Assembly (NCBI GenBank): GCA_964402505.1
Contig: CAYOCP010000026.1
Coordinates: 4,063 to 68,062, forward strand
Origin: SLRI01 sp964402505
GTDB lineage: Bacteria > Pseudomonadota > Alphaproteobacteria > Geminicoccales > Geminicoccaceae
Reading direction: 5' to 3'
Length of the DNA stretch: 64,000 bases
Part shown: positions 11,609-21,390 of the stretch, one piece after another
How the letters are laid out: every line of letters starts with the position of its first letter
Numbering within the stretch: the first letter of the stretch is position 1
Translations under genes and position numbers: made by a program
Notes under the pieces: generated by a model
What the model was told of the DNA's origin: nothing
Database searches by the model: none
What the model saw: only the letters and a program-made list of their open reading frames with translations

Positions 11609-12631
11609 GTGACCGCCCTGCATCCGTCCCCCGGTCAGCGGCCGGCGGACGAGCCCGCTTTGGCACTCGTCCGGCGACTGGTGGCGGACGACCTCGACGC
11701 GGTCAACCGCCTCATCCTGGAGCGGCTGGAGAGCGAGGTGACGCTGATCCCCGAGCTCGCCCGCCACCTGATCGCCGCCGGCGGCAAGCGTATCCGCCCG
11801 ATCCTGACCCTGCTCGCGGCCCGGCTCTGCGGCTATGACGGCGAGCGGCACATAGCCCTCGCCACCTCGGTCGAGTTCATCCACACCGCCACGCTCCTGC
11901 ACGACGACGTGGTCGACGAGAGCGATCTGCGGCGCGGCCGCTCCACCGCCAACTCGCTCTGGGGCAACAAGGCACCCGTCCTCGTCGGCGACTTCCTCTT
12001 CAGCCGCGCCTTCCAGCTCATGGTCGGCGACGGCAATCTCCGCGTGCTCGACATCCTCGCCAACGCCTCGGCGGTCATCGCCGAGGGCGAGGTGGCCCAG
12101 CTCATGACCGCCGGCGACGTGAAGACCAGCGAGGCCGCCTATCACGACGTCATCCGCGCCAAGACGGCGGCCCTCTTCGAGGCCGCCTGCCGCATCGGTG
12201 CCGTGGTCGCGGAGCAGGGTGTCGAGGAGGAGGAGGCGCTCGCCACGTTCGGCCGGGAGGTCGGCATCGCCTTCCAGCTCGTCGACGACGCGCTCGACTA
12301 CTCGGCTCGCCAGGTCCAGCTCGGCAAGACCGTGGGCGACGACTTCCGCGAGGGCAAGGCGAGCCTGCCGGTGCTCCTCGCCTACGCGGCCGGCACCCCT
12401 TCGGAGCGGGAATTCTGGGAGCGGGTCATCGGTGATCCGGCGCGACAGCGGGAGGGCGACCTCGGCAGGGCGCAACGCCTCCTCGTCCGCCATGGCACGC
12501 TCGAGGCCACCTTCGCGCGTGCCCGGGCCTCGGGCCAACGCGCCCGCGCCTGCCTCGAGGTGTTCCGGCCATGCCTCTGGCGGGATGCGCTCGAGGAGAT
12601 CGTCGATTTCTCGATCGCCCGCGCCTATTGA
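11609..12631 (+). CDS. ispB: Long-chain polyprenyl diphosphate synthase (octaprenyl/decaprenyl type)
   Basis: The 340-residue trans-isoprenyl synthase has the first Asp-rich motif in LLHDDVVDES and the second in FQLVDDALDY, plus GGKRIRPILTLLAA. It elongates FPP with IPP to make the ubiquinone side chain. The GTG start is 10 bases after GGAG at 11595-11598; another GTG seven codons upstream lacks a site. Chain length (C40 or C50, common in alphaproteobacteria) cannot be read from sequence. Confidence 0.92.
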   Translation: MTALHPSPGQRPADEPALALVRRLVADDLDAVNRLILERLESEVTLIPELARHLIAAGGKRIRPILTLLAARLCGYDGERHIALATSVEFIHTATLLHDDVVDESDLRRGRSTANSLWGNKAPVLVGDFLFSRAFQLMVGDGNLRVLDILANASAVIAEGEVAQLMTAGDVKTSEAAYHDVIRAKTAALFEAACRIGAVVAEQGVEEEEALATFGREVGIAFQLVDDALDYSARQVQLGKTVGDDFREGKASLPVLLAYAAGTPSEREFWERVIGDPARQREGDLGRAQRLLVRHGTLEATFARARASGQRARACLEVFRPCLWRDALEEIVDFSIARAY

Positions 12632-12686
12632 TCCCTTGCTGTGGCTTGCGCGGACGGAGAGTTTCGCCTATCTCTCGCGCCGGCCT

Positions 12687-12763
12687 CGGAGTGTAGCTCA
12701 GCCTGGTAGAGCACCGTCTTCGGGAGGCGGGGGCCGCAGGTTCAAATCCTGCCACTCCGACCA
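12687..12763 (+). tRNA. trnP: tRNA-Pro (anticodon CGG)
   Basis: A complete 77-nt cloverleaf is present. The acceptor arms are CGGAGTG and CACTCCG (7 bp). The D arm is GCTC...GAGC. The anticodon stem CCGTC/GGCGG encloses loop TTCGGGA, so the anticodon is CGG, with the G37 typical of proline tRNAs. The T arm is GCAGG-TTCAAAT-CCTGC, the discriminator is A, and CCA is encoded. It reads CCG, a frequent codon in this GC-rich genome. Confidence 0.97.
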
Positions 12764-12830
12764 TCATGCGGCCCCGCCCGCGCATCGGGCTCAGGGAGTG
12801 GCCGGGGCCACCCCCGGATGCCGCTATTGC

Positions 12831-13046
12831 CTACATGGGCTGCTCGTTGGGCTGATACGCGCCATACCAGCCGTTGAGCAGGAAGCAGTACCACCAGCTC
12901 TGGATGGCACTCTGGATGCCGCCACCCATCTGCAGGCCGGCCGAAACCCGGTCCATCTGGGTGTCGGTGAGCTTCACCGGATCGGCGGCGAGGGCCGGTG
13001 ATGCGAGGGCCGCCGCCAGAACTGTCGCCATAAAGAACTTGCGCAT
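12831..13046 (-). CDS. Small secreted peptide with LTDxQMDxVSAG motif, paralogue 1
   Basis: The 71-residue product has a Sec signal peptide (MRKFFMATVLAAALASPALA, cut after ALA) followed by ADPVKLTDTQMDRVSAG and a 34-residue tail rich in aromatic residues, with one Cys (SWWYCFLLNGWYGAYQ). GGAGGAAG lies directly upstream of the ATG. It is a tandem paralogue of the gene at 13228-13419: the signal peptide and motif are almost identical, but only the W/Y/F pattern of the tail is kept. The motif resembles double-glycine-type leader ends in form, but this product has a Sec signal. Similar short alphaproteobacterial proteins exist as hypotheticals; function unknown. Confidence 0.8.
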   Translation of the reverse strand: MRKFFMATVLAAALASPALAADPVKLTDTQMDRVSAGLQMGGGIQSAIQSWWYCFLLNGWYGAYQPNEQPM

Positions 13047-13068
13047 TGGCACTTCCTCCATGACCTGA

Positions 13069-13113
13069 TCCGGCCCGTTGGCCGGACCCTTTGCCCGCCG
13101 GCCCGTCCGGCGG
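13069..13113 (-). promoter_or_regulatory. Double-hairpin 5' leader of small-peptide gene 1
   Basis: Two perfect inverted repeats lie 23-67 bases upstream of the start codon. Proximal: arms TCCGGCC (13069-13075) and GGCCGGA (13080-13086), loop CGTT. Distal: arms CCGCCGG (13095-13101) and CCGGCGG (13107-13113), loop CCCGT. A further palindrome, GTTCCCGAGCGGGAAC, is at 13117-13132. The distal hairpin aligns with one before paralogue 2, and the differing arms remain fully paired, which points to a selected RNA structure. Confidence 0.6.
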
Positions 13114-13227
13114 ACAGTTCCCGAGCGGGAACGATCCCCTTCTACCACATCCTCGAGCGATCGCCGAGATCGTTCATGGCGCCGGACGGCCGGGACCGAC
13201 CCATCGCCGATCCCGACCAATCGTGGC

Positions 13228-13419
13228 TCAGCGCGAGGCGGTGCTGTTGCCCTGGCCGTACCAGTAGTGCAGCAGGAAATAGTACCAGCCGCCCTGGATG
13301 CTGCCGAAGCCCGCGGACACCTTGTCCATCTGGGTGTCGGTGAGCTTCACGGGATCGGCGGCCAGCGCCGGTGAGGCCAAAGCGGCGGCCAGGATCGTCG
13401 CCATCAGGATCTTGCGCAT
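13228..13419 (-). CDS. Small secreted peptide with LTDxQMDxVSAG motif, paralogue 2
   Basis: The 63-residue product has signal peptide MRKILMATILAAALASPALA, then ADPVKLTDTQMDKVSAG and a 26-residue aromatic tail (GGWYYFLLHYWYGQG) without Cys. GGAGGGAAAG precedes the ATG. Against paralogue 1 the first ~37 residues differ at only a few positions (F/I, F/L, V/I, R/K), while the tail is shorter and diverged. The two genes are in the same orientation, 181 bp apart. The mature peptide is about 43 residues and strongly amphipathic or hydrophobic, so membrane or peptide-peptide interaction is plausible but unproven. Confidence 0.8.
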   Translation of the reverse strand: MRKILMATILAAALASPALAADPVKLTDTQMDKVSAGFGSIQGGWYYFLLHYWYGQGNSTASR

Positions 13420-13432
13420 CGGCTTTCCCTCC

Positions 13433-13506
13433 ATGATCCGATCCGGGATGATCTGGTCCGATCCGATCCTCCGGATCATTTGCCCCGATCGGCTCGTCCG
13501 ATCGGG
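13433..13506 (-). promoter_or_regulatory. Double-hairpin 5' leader of small-peptide gene 2
   Basis: The distal hairpin has 9-bp perfect arms CCCGATCGG (13484-13492) and CCGATCGGG (13498-13506), loop CTCGT, preceded by TTTGCC exactly as in the first copy. The proximal dyad has arms ATGATCCG (13433-13440) and CGGATCAT (13472-13479) around a 31-base segment rich in repeated GATCCG. The inner CGG/CCG pairs and the loop length of five are conserved with copy 1; the outer pairs differ on both sides. Confidence 0.6.
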
Positions 13507-13580
13507 TATTACTCAGGCTATCACGGCTTCGACAGCTTGTTGAGAGTCGGGCGGACGAGCATGATCACACTTTCGTGATA

Positions 13581-13607
13581 AGTAGTTCAAGTTGATTAGG
13601 AACTACT
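13581..13607. promoter_or_regulatory. Operator-like inverted repeat between small-peptide gene 2 and rhodanese gene
   Basis: Perfect 8-bp arms AGTAGTTC (13581-13588) and GAACTACT (13600-13607) are separated by 11 A/T-rich bases. A second short dyad, ATCAC...GTGAT, lies about 10 bp to the left. The dyad is about 160 bp upstream of the leftward peptide gene and 75 bp upstream of the rightward rhodanese gene, so it could serve either promoter. The binding protein is unknown. Confidence 0.4.
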
Positions 13608-13681
13608 GGGAATCGCATCTTCGGTTACCGATCGCGATGCTTCGCACGCTTTTGGTCTGGCCATGAGCGCGTGGCGGACCC

Positions 13682-14071
13682 ATGTTCGAGCGGAAAGGAG
13701 GGATCGGACCCTTGCGCCTGCTCGACTGGTGGCCGTTCGGGCGGGTGGCCGCGATCGCGCCGGACGAGCTCGCCTCTCGTCTCGCGTCCGGCGAGCGGCT
13801 CCTGCTCCTCGACGTGCGCACGGGCGGCGAATACCGCCGGGGGCACATCCCCGGTGCAGTTCACGTTCCGGTGCAGCGCCTCGCCGCCGCCCTCCTGGAG
13901 CTCGATCCGGATCGCCATATGCAGGTGGTCGCGATCTGCAAGACCGCGCACCGCTCGATCCCGGCGGTGCGGCTTCTGCAGAAGGAGGGCTTTCGCGCCG
14001 CCCAGCTCGCCGGCGGCATGGATCGCTGGCGCCGGCTGGGTCATCCTGTCAGCCGAAAGGGGGATTCTTGA
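13682..14071 (+). CDS. Rhodanese-domain protein
   Basis: A 129-residue single rhodanese domain. LLLLDVRTGGEYRRGHIPGAVHVP is the CH2A-like entry motif, and Cys86 sits in the active loop AICKTAHRS, ending LAGGMDRWRRLGHPV. Such proteins carry a persulfide on the Cys and move sulfane sulfur. The TGA overlaps the TTG start of the DsbA-like gene, so the pair is co-translated and probably linked to thiol chemistry. Confidence 0.88.
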   Translation: MFERKGGIGPLRLLDWWPFGRVAAIAPDELASRLASGERLLLLDVRTGGEYRRGHIPGAVHVPVQRLAAALLELDPDRHMQVVAICKTAHRSIPAVRLLQKEGFRAAQLAGGMDRWRRLGHPVSRKGDS

Positions 14072-14682
14072 GCCTCGATCTGCTCTATTTCGCCAACCCC
14101 ATGTGCTCCTGGTGCTGGGGCTTCGCGCCTGCCGTGCAGGCGCTGGAAGGCGCCGGGCATCGCGTCACGCTCGCCCTCGGCAGCCTCGGCGCCGACCGTG
14201 CGCGGCCGATGCGCGAGAAGGACAAGGCCAGCGTCCGCGAGCATTGGGAGCATGTCGCCCGGGCGAGCGGCCAGATCTTCGACTTCGCCTTCTTTGCGCG
14301 CGAGGGCTTCGTCTACGACACCGAGCCGGCCTGCCGCGCCGTGCAGCTCGTGCGGGCGCACTACCCGGCTTTGGCGCTCGCCGCCTTCGCCCGGCTGCAG
14401 GAGCGCTTCTACGCGCTCGGCCACGACATCACCGAAAAGGCCCTGTTGCGCGAGGCCGTGGCCGAGTTCGGCATCGCGTCCGAGACGTTCGACGCCGGAT
14501 TCGACGCGAGCGAGACGGCGGCCATCGTCGCCGCCGAGTGGCAGCAGACGGCGGCGCTCGGTGTGACCGGCTATCCGACCCTCCTCGCCTTCGCCGGCGG
14601 CCGCCCCGAGGTCGTGACCATCGGCTGGCGGCCGCAGGAGGAGGTGCTCGCCACGGTGGCGAGCCTGGAGGCGGCGGGCTGA
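14068..14682 (+). CDS. DsbA-family thioredoxin-fold protein
   Basis: The 204-residue protein begins MSLDLLYFANPMCSWCWGF: beta strand, then a C13-x-x-C16 active site (CSWC), with an all-helical insertion and the cis-Pro loop GVTGYPTLLAF near the C-terminus. That is the layout of FrnE-like cytosolic DsbA relatives. There is no signal peptide, so it likely acts in the cytoplasm. The TTG start overlaps the rhodanese stop and follows AAAGGGGGA. It ends 10 bp from a convergent gene. Confidence 0.85.
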   Translation: MSLDLLYFANPMCSWCWGFAPAVQALEGAGHRVTLALGSLGADRARPMREKDKASVREHWEHVARASGQIFDFAFFAREGFVYDTEPACRAVQLVRAHYPALALAAFARLQERFYALGHDITEKALLREAVAEFGIASETFDAGFDASETAAIVAAEWQQTAALGVTGYPTLLAFAGGRPEVVTIGWRPQEEVLATVASLEAAG

Positions 14683-14692
14683 TCCCGCCCCG

Positions 14693-15322
14693 TCAGTTGC
14701 CTTTCTCGTAGAGCGGCGCGAACAGCGTCCAGAGCGTTATCTGGTCCGGCAGCCCCGTCTCCGGCAGCTTGGATGCCGCCTGGAAGGCACTGATGGCGGA
14801 GGAGGTTCCGGGCCCGAACGCCCCGTCCACCGAGGACTTGTAGTGGCCGAGCTCGGCCAGCCTCTGCTGCACCTGCGCGAGCGTATCCTTGTAGAGCTGG
14901 ATGGACTTGCCCTCGCCGGCCGGGATCTGCACCACCTCGCCCTTCTTCTTCAGGCGCGTCGCAGACGAGACCTGGACGAGACGTGCCACGGCGGCGAAGA
15001 ACATCTCGTCCGGCACGCGCTCGCAGTGGTTGTGCACCAGTTCCATGATGAGCTCGGTGGACTGCCAGGGCAGCATGCCGAAGACGCCGTCGACCTCGTC
15101 GTTCAGAGCGGTGACGTAGCCGTCGATCCAGCCGCCCGCGAGGTACATGCCCCGCTCGTCCTGTTTCTTGACCACCTCGAGATACTGGGCACAGGTCCAG
15201 GCCCCGGCGCCGCGCAGCCGGAAGACGCCATCCACCGAGGCGTGCAGGGAACCCGCCGCTCCCATCAGAATCGCCAAAAAGGCGGTGCTCCCGGCCGCGA
15301 AGGCCAGCACTCTCTTTCGCAT
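14693..15322 (-). CDS. Secreted protein with C-terminal peptidoglycan-binding domain
   Basis: The 209-residue protein has an N-terminal signal peptide (MRKRVLAFAAGSTAFLAILM...). The middle region has one Cys before and one after a GYVTALND segment (WTCAQYL ... HNHCERVPDEMF), reminiscent of small HdeA/Rap1a-like domains. The C-terminal PG_binding_1 unit runs from about residue 145 (LAQVQQRLAELGHYKSSVDG, then FGPGTSSAISAFQ). It probably binds peptidoglycan in the periplasm. The assignment of the middle domain is weak. Confidence 0.75.
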   Translation of the reverse strand: MRKRVLAFAAGSTAFLAILMGAAGSLHASVDGVFRLRGAGAWTCAQYLEVVKKQDERGMYLAGGWIDGYVTALNDEVDGVFGMLPWQSTELIMELVHNHCERVPDEMFFAAVARLVQVSSATRLKKKGEVVQIPAGEGKSIQLYKDTLAQVQQRLAELGHYKSSVDGAFGPGTSSAISAFQAASKLPETGLPDQITLWTLFAPLYEKGN

Positions 15323-15401
15323 GCGCGCTTCTCCGGTTGCCCGACGATCGAAATAACCGGCCCACGCGATATGGCAAGCCCGCCCGACGGCTCCCGGCCC
15401 A

Positions 15402-15908
15402 TCAGGCACCTTTGGCCGGCACGACCTGCACACGGGTGATCCCATCCCGAAGAAAGCCCAAAAGCCGGGCGGCGGCGCGGGAGAGATCGATGATGCGCTC
15501 GGCGATGAAGGGACCGCGATCGTTGATCACGACATCGACGCTCCGGCCGTTCTCGAGGTTGAGCACCGTCACGGCCGTGCCGAACGGCAGCTCCGGATGC
15601 GCCGCCGTCATGGCCTCGGGATCGAAGGGCTCGCCGCTCGCCGTCGGCAGGCCGGCGAACGCCTCCCCGTACCAGGAGGCCTCGCCCACCTCCCCCGAGC
15701 GGTGCGACGGCGCGGCGGCGCGCGTGATCGCCGGATGCCGGTCGCCGCGCGGGGGCGCCGCCACCCCGGCCTTCGCGGCAACCGCCTGGCCCGTCGTCGG
15801 CGAAGCGGCAATCGGGTGCGCAGTGCCGCAACCGCCGAGCGGAGCCAGGATCAGGGGCAGCAGGAGCCAGCCGGTGCCGGCCGCAAGGGCGAAGCGACCC
15901 TCGAGCAT
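15402..15908 (-). CDS. rlpA: RlpA-like septal ring lytic transglycosylase lipoprotein
   Basis: The 168-residue protein has a lipoprotein signal with lipobox LGGC, a low-complexity linker, and a double-psi beta-barrel: EVGEASWYGEAFAGLPTASGE, then FGTAVTVLNLENGRSVDVVI and NDRGPFIAERIIDLSRAAA. RlpA cleaves denuded glycan strands and acts at division septa. No SPOR domain follows, so this is the short form. The start MLEGRFAL is chosen; an upstream in-frame start would bury the signal peptide. Confidence 0.9.
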   Translation of the reverse strand: MLEGRFALAAGTGWLLLPLILAPLGGCGTAHPIAASPTTGQAVAAKAGVAAPPRGDRHPAITRAAAPSHRSGEVGEASWYGEAFAGLPTASGEPFDPEAMTAAHPELPFGTAVTVLNLENGRSVDVVINDRGPFIAERIIDLSRAAARLLGFLRDGITRVQVVPAKGA

Positions 15909-16038
15909 GCGCAGGTTCCATCTTCCGGGCGGCCCGTTTCGCCACACGAGACCGTCGACCGCGAAAAATCCTCACCTGCGTATGCTCTAGCGCCTCGCGG
16001 TTAACCTCCGCCTAAGCTCCGGGTGTTTTTTTCGCCGC

Positions 16039-17757
<1,719 letters not shown>

Positions 17758-17877
17758 CGGGCTTCTCCTCCAAGCGAAAGCGGTCCGAAGGCTAGCACCG
17801 GGGCGAGGCGAGAGCCATGGACTTGGGCGCCCGGCAATCCTACCTTTGCGCGAACCCTGATCCAGTTCTCGAGAGCC

Positions 17878-19617
17878 ATGGCCGGGCCTGCCATCGAGCG
17901 CCGCCTGGCGGCGATCACCGCCGCCGATATCGCCGGCTACTCCGGCCGCATGGAAGCCGACGAGGCCGGCACGCTGGCGCGCCTGCGAACCCTCTTCGAC
18001 GAGGTGGTGACCCCGAGCATCGCCGCCTTCGACGGCCGCCTCTTCAAGACCATGGGCGACGGCTTCCTCGCCGAGTTCAGAAGCGCCCTCGGCGCCGTCG
18101 AGCATGCACGCCACCTGCAGGCGGCGGTGGCCGCCCGGTCCGAAGCCTCCGCACCGGCGCTCGTCTTCAGGATCGGCATCAGCCTCGGCGACGTGATGGT
18201 CGTCGGCGACGACCTTCTCGGCAACGCCGTCAATATCGCGGCCCGGATGGAGAAGCTGGCCGAGCCCGGCGGCATCTGCGTCTCGGCCACCGTGCACGAG
18301 CACATCCGCCAGGCACCGGGCTTCGCCTTCACGGATCTCGGCCCCCAGAAGGTCAAGGGCCTCGCCCGGCCGGTCCACGCCTTCGCCCTCGGCGGCCCGG
18401 CGCCGGCCGCGAGCCCGCCGCCGCCGCCGCCCGAGAGCCGCCCGTCGATCGTCGTCATGCCGCTCCGCAATCTCGGCGGGGCGGAGGAGGACGGCTACTT
18501 CGCCGACGGCATGGCCGAGGAGCTCACGACCGCCCTCGCCCGCATCCGCTGGCTCACCGTCATCGCCCGCAACTCCGCCTTCGCCGCGCGCGAGCGCACC
18601 GCCGGAGCCGGCGAGGCGGCCGCCGCCCTCGGTGTGCGCTACGTGCTCGAAGGCAGCGTCCGGCGCGCCGCCGGGCGCGTCCGGCTCAATGTCCAGCTCC
18701 TCGATTCCGCGACCGGCCGCACGCTCTGGGCCGAGCGCTTCGAGGGGGCCGTGGCCGATGTCTTCGAGCTCCAGGACCGGATCACCGAAGGCGTCATCGG
18801 CGCCATCGAGCCCCGAATGAAGCAGGCGGAGATCGAGCGTGCGCGGCGCAAACGGCCGGAGGACATGGGCAGCTACGACCATTACCTCCGCGCCGTGGCC
18901 GGCATGTACGAGAACACCCCCGAAGGCCGCACCCTCGCCCTCGACCACGCGGCACGGGCGCTCGCCATCGACCCGGGCTACAGCGAGGCGCACGGCGTCG
19001 CCGCGTGGTGCCATTTCGCCCGCGGCCTCTGGGAGGCGGGCTTCGATCCCGGCACGCCCGAGGCGGCGCTTCGCCATGCCGAGGCCGTGCGCGCCAGCCG
19101 CACCGAGGACGCGACGACCCTGGCCCACGCCGCCATCGCCTACGCCTTCGCCACCGGCGACCACAGGGCGGCGCTCGAGATGATCGACCGCGCCATCGCC
19201 CTCAACCCGAGCTCGGTCCACGCTCACGGCCACGGTGCCGTGATCTGCACCTGGGCCGGCGAGTACACCCGGGCGATCGAGCTCGGCGAGCGCGCGCTCC
19301 GCCTTTCCCCCTTCGATCCCTTCAGCGTCATGGCCTGGGCCGGCATGGCCGGTGCCCGGCTGCGGCTCGGCGACCACCTGGCCGCCCTCGAGCTCGCCCG
19401 AAAGGCGCTGCAGGTCTACCCGGCGCACGTCCCTTCCCACCTCATCGCCATCGCCGCCCTGATGCTGCTCGGCAGGATCGACGAGGCCCGCGCGGCGGTA
19501 GGCCGCTTCAGGACCCTGGCACCGGGCTTCAGGATCGGCCAGGAGCACCCCGTCCTGCACGTGTTCGCCGACGCGCTCCACGAGGCGGGCCTTCCCGATT
19601 CCGCACCCAAGGGCTAA
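17878..19617 (+). CDS. Class III adenylate/guanylate cyclase with TolB-like and TPR regions
   Basis: 579 residues. The N-terminal class III cyclase domain has metal Asp in ITAADIAGYSG, the second in KTMGDGFLAEF, and GISLGDVMVVGDDLLGNAVN. A Pro-rich linker follows (~residues 178-190). Next is a TolB-N-like segment (IVVMPLRNLGGAEEDGYFAD, then VRYVLEGSVRR), and then TPR-like helices to the end. This is a common alphaproteobacterial cyclase architecture. No signal peptide or membrane segment is seen. It is divergent from the dehydratase gene across 120 bp. Signal and nucleotide are unknown. Confidence 0.88.
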   Translation: MAGPAIERRLAAITAADIAGYSGRMEADEAGTLARLRTLFDEVVTPSIAAFDGRLFKTMGDGFLAEFRSALGAVEHARHLQAAVAARSEASAPALVFRIGISLGDVMVVGDDLLGNAVNIAARMEKLAEPGGICVSATVHEHIRQAPGFAFTDLGPQKVKGLARPVHAFALGGPAPAASPPPPPPESRPSIVVMPLRNLGGAEEDGYFADGMAEELTTALARIRWLTVIARNSAFAARERTAGAGEAAAALGVRYVLEGSVRRAAGRVRLNVQLLDSATGRTLWAERFEGAVADVFELQDRITEGVIGAIEPRMKQAEIERARRKRPEDMGSYDHYLRAVAGMYENTPEGRTLALDHAARALAIDPGYSEAHGVAAWCHFARGLWEAGFDPGTPEAALRHAEAVRASRTEDATTLAHAAIAYAFATGDHRAALEMIDRAIALNPSSVHAHGHGAVICTWAGEYTRAIELGERALRLSPFDPFSVMAWAGMAGARLRLGDHLAALELARKALQVYPAHVPSHLIAIAALMLLGRIDEARAAVGRFRTLAPGFRIGQEHPVLHVFADALHEAGLPDSAPKG

Positions 19618-19651
19618 AGCGGAGCCGCGAACCGCAACGGGGGAGGATCGG

Positions 19652-20584
19652 ATGGCCGACCGGACGAACGAGTACGACATCATCGAGCGCAGCTTCGCCA
19701 ACCTCATCGGCGGCAACATGCGCCTTCGGCAGCTCTGGACCGGTGCCGCCTGGACCGAGGGGCCGGTCTACTTCCGGGACGGCGACTTCCTCCTCTTCTC
19801 CGACATCCCGAACAACCGCATCATGCGCTTCGTTCCCGATCCCAGCGGGCTCGACGGCCAGGTGAGCGTCTACCGCCAGCCCTCCTTCAACACCAACGGA
19901 CACACCCGAGATCGCGAGGGGCGCCTCGTCTCCTGCAGCCACGGAGCACGCTGCGTCCTCCGCACCGAGCTCGACGGCAGGGTCACCACCCTGGTCGACC
20001 GCTTCGAGAAGAAGCGCCTCAACTCGCCCAACGACGTCGTGGTCAAGTCCGACGGCACGATCTGGTTCACCGACCCGCCCTACGGCATCCTGACCGACCT
20101 CGAGGGTCACAAGGGCGATCTGGAATACGGCGGCTGCCACGTCTTCCGCCTCGATCCCGCTGACGGCAGTCTCGCCGCCGTCTGCACCGACTTCGTCAAG
20201 CCCAACGGCCTCGCCTTCTCGCTGGACGAGAAGCTGCTCTACATCGCCGACACGGGGGCGAGCCACGATCCGGACGGGCCCCGGCACATCCGCAAATTCA
20301 CCGTGAGGGACGACAACACGCTCGCCGGCGGCGAGGTGTTCGCCACCTGCGACGCCGGACTCTTCGACGGCTTCCGCCTGGACACCGAGGGACGCATCTG
20401 GTCGTCGGCCGCGGACGGCGTGCACTGCTTCGACGTGGGCGGCACGCTGATCGGCAAGATCCGCGTCCCCGAGGTCGTCGCCAATGTCTGCTTCGGCGGT
20501 GCCAAGCGCAACCGGCTCTACATCTGCGGCACCACCTCGCTCTACGCTGTCTACACTCACGTCAACGGTGCCCAGACACCTTGA
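19652..20584 (+). CDS. SMP-30/gluconolactonase-family protein
   Basis: A 310-residue six-bladed beta-propeller. Family marks are WTEGPVYF (metal Glu), the NTNGHTRDREGRLVSCSHG region, SPNDVVVKSDGTIWFTDPPYG (metal Asn), KPNGLAFS and an Asp near FDGFRLDTEGRIW. These enzymes open aldonolactones using a divalent metal. It may supply aldonate to the IlvD-type dehydratase. A GGGGGAGG-type site precedes the ATG. Confidence 0.88.
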   Translation: MADRTNEYDIIERSFANLIGGNMRLRQLWTGAAWTEGPVYFRDGDFLLFSDIPNNRIMRFVPDPSGLDGQVSVYRQPSFNTNGHTRDREGRLVSCSHGARCVLRTELDGRVTTLVDRFEKKRLNSPNDVVVKSDGTIWFTDPPYGILTDLEGHKGDLEYGGCHVFRLDPADGSLAAVCTDFVKPNGLAFSLDEKLLYIADTGASHDPDGPRHIRKFTVRDDNTLAGGEVFATCDAGLFDGFRLDTEGRIWSSAADGVHCFDVGGTLIGKIRVPEVVANVCFGGAKRNRLYICGTTSLYAVYTHVNGAQTP

Positions 20585-20615
20585 GCGCCGGGCCTGAGCC
20601 AGCGAGATCCGGCGG

Positions 20616-21386
20616 TTGAGCTATTACCTCTCGAAGCTCGTCTGGCTCGTGCTGATGCCGAGCAACCTGCTGGGCCTCCTGCTCCTCATGGGCGTGGTGC
20701 TGCGCCGCTGGTGGCTGGTGCGGAGCGTGGTGGCGTTGCTGATGCTGCTCGTCCTGGTGCCGGTGGGGCTCTGGCTGCATCTGCCGCTCGAGGATCGCTT
20801 CGCCCGGCCCGAAACCCTGCCCGAACGCGTCGATGGCATCATCGTCCTGGGCGGCGCCCAGGAGCAGCAGGTGACCAGCGCCCGGGGCGTGCTGGCCCTC
20901 GACCAGCACGGCGAGAGGCTGATCGAGGGGCTGGCGCTGGCGCTCCGCCACCCCGAAGCGCGCCTCGTCTTCAGCGGCCGGACCGGTGTGGTGGGCGGGT
21001 TCGGCGGCAGCGAGCAGATCGTGAACGAGCTCTACGTCGACCTGATGGGCTTCGATGCGGGCCGCGCGCTCTACGAGGACCGCTCGCGCAACACCTGGGA
21101 GAACGCGCTCCTCACCCAGGCGGTCCTGGATCCGAAGCCCGGCGAGGTCTGGCTGCTCGTCACCTCTGCGGCGCACATGCCGCGCTCGATGGGAGTCTTT
21201 CGAAGGCTCGGCTTCGACGTGGTGCCCTGGCCCGTCGACTACCGCACGCCGGGCGGCTTGCGCTGGCCCTTGAGCTTCTCCGCGGCCGCCCGGCTCGACG
21301 AGCTCGACCTCGCCGCGCGCGAATGGGTCGGGCTCCTCGCCTACCGCCTCATGGGTCGGACCGGCGCCCTCCTCCCGGCACCCTGA
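20616..21386 (+). CDS. YdcF/ElyC (DUF218) family membrane protein
   Basis: 256 residues. Two N-terminal transmembrane helices (about residues 10-28 and 35-55) are followed by a DUF218 domain with VDGIIVLGGA, LVFSGRTG, EDRSRNTWENA and LLVTSAAHMPRSMGVF. ElyC-type proteins influence envelope lipid-carrier metabolism. The start is TTG (MSYYLSKL), 31 bp after the lactonase gene. A strong hairpin follows the stop. Confidence 0.85.
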   Translation: MSYYLSKLVWLVLMPSNLLGLLLLMGVVLRRWWLVRSVVALLMLLVLVPVGLWLHLPLEDRFARPETLPERVDGIIVLGGAQEQQVTSARGVLALDQHGERLIEGLALALRHPEARLVFSGRTGVVGGFGGSEQIVNELYVDLMGFDAGRALYEDRSRNTWENALLTQAVLDPKPGEVWLLVTSAAHMPRSMGVFRRLGFDVVPWPVDYRTPGGLRWPLSFSAAARLDELDLAAREWVGLLAYRLMGRTGALLPAP

Positions 21387-21390
21387 ACGC

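Noticed and set aside
11247..11666. Long version of the methyltransferase starting at 11666
   Set aside because: The extra 140 residues are antisense-like Gly/Arg/Ser sequence overlapping the DUF2007 gene; the TGATG junction sets the start at 11246.
12831..13419. Calling the peptide pair bacteriocins
   Set aside because: No C39 transporter, immunity gene or modification enzyme is adjacent and a Sec signal is present; the resemblance to double-glycine leaders is kept as an observation only.
13421..13480. Repeated GATCCG units considered as a CRISPR or satellite repeat
   Set aside because: Units are six bases, irregular, without spacers; they are better explained as arms of leader hairpins.
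17758..19719. Minus-strand extension that would add ~650 codons before the dehydratase start
   Set aside because: It is antisense to the cyclase gene; the IlvD-type N-terminus starts at MTRKRPEELRSHRW.
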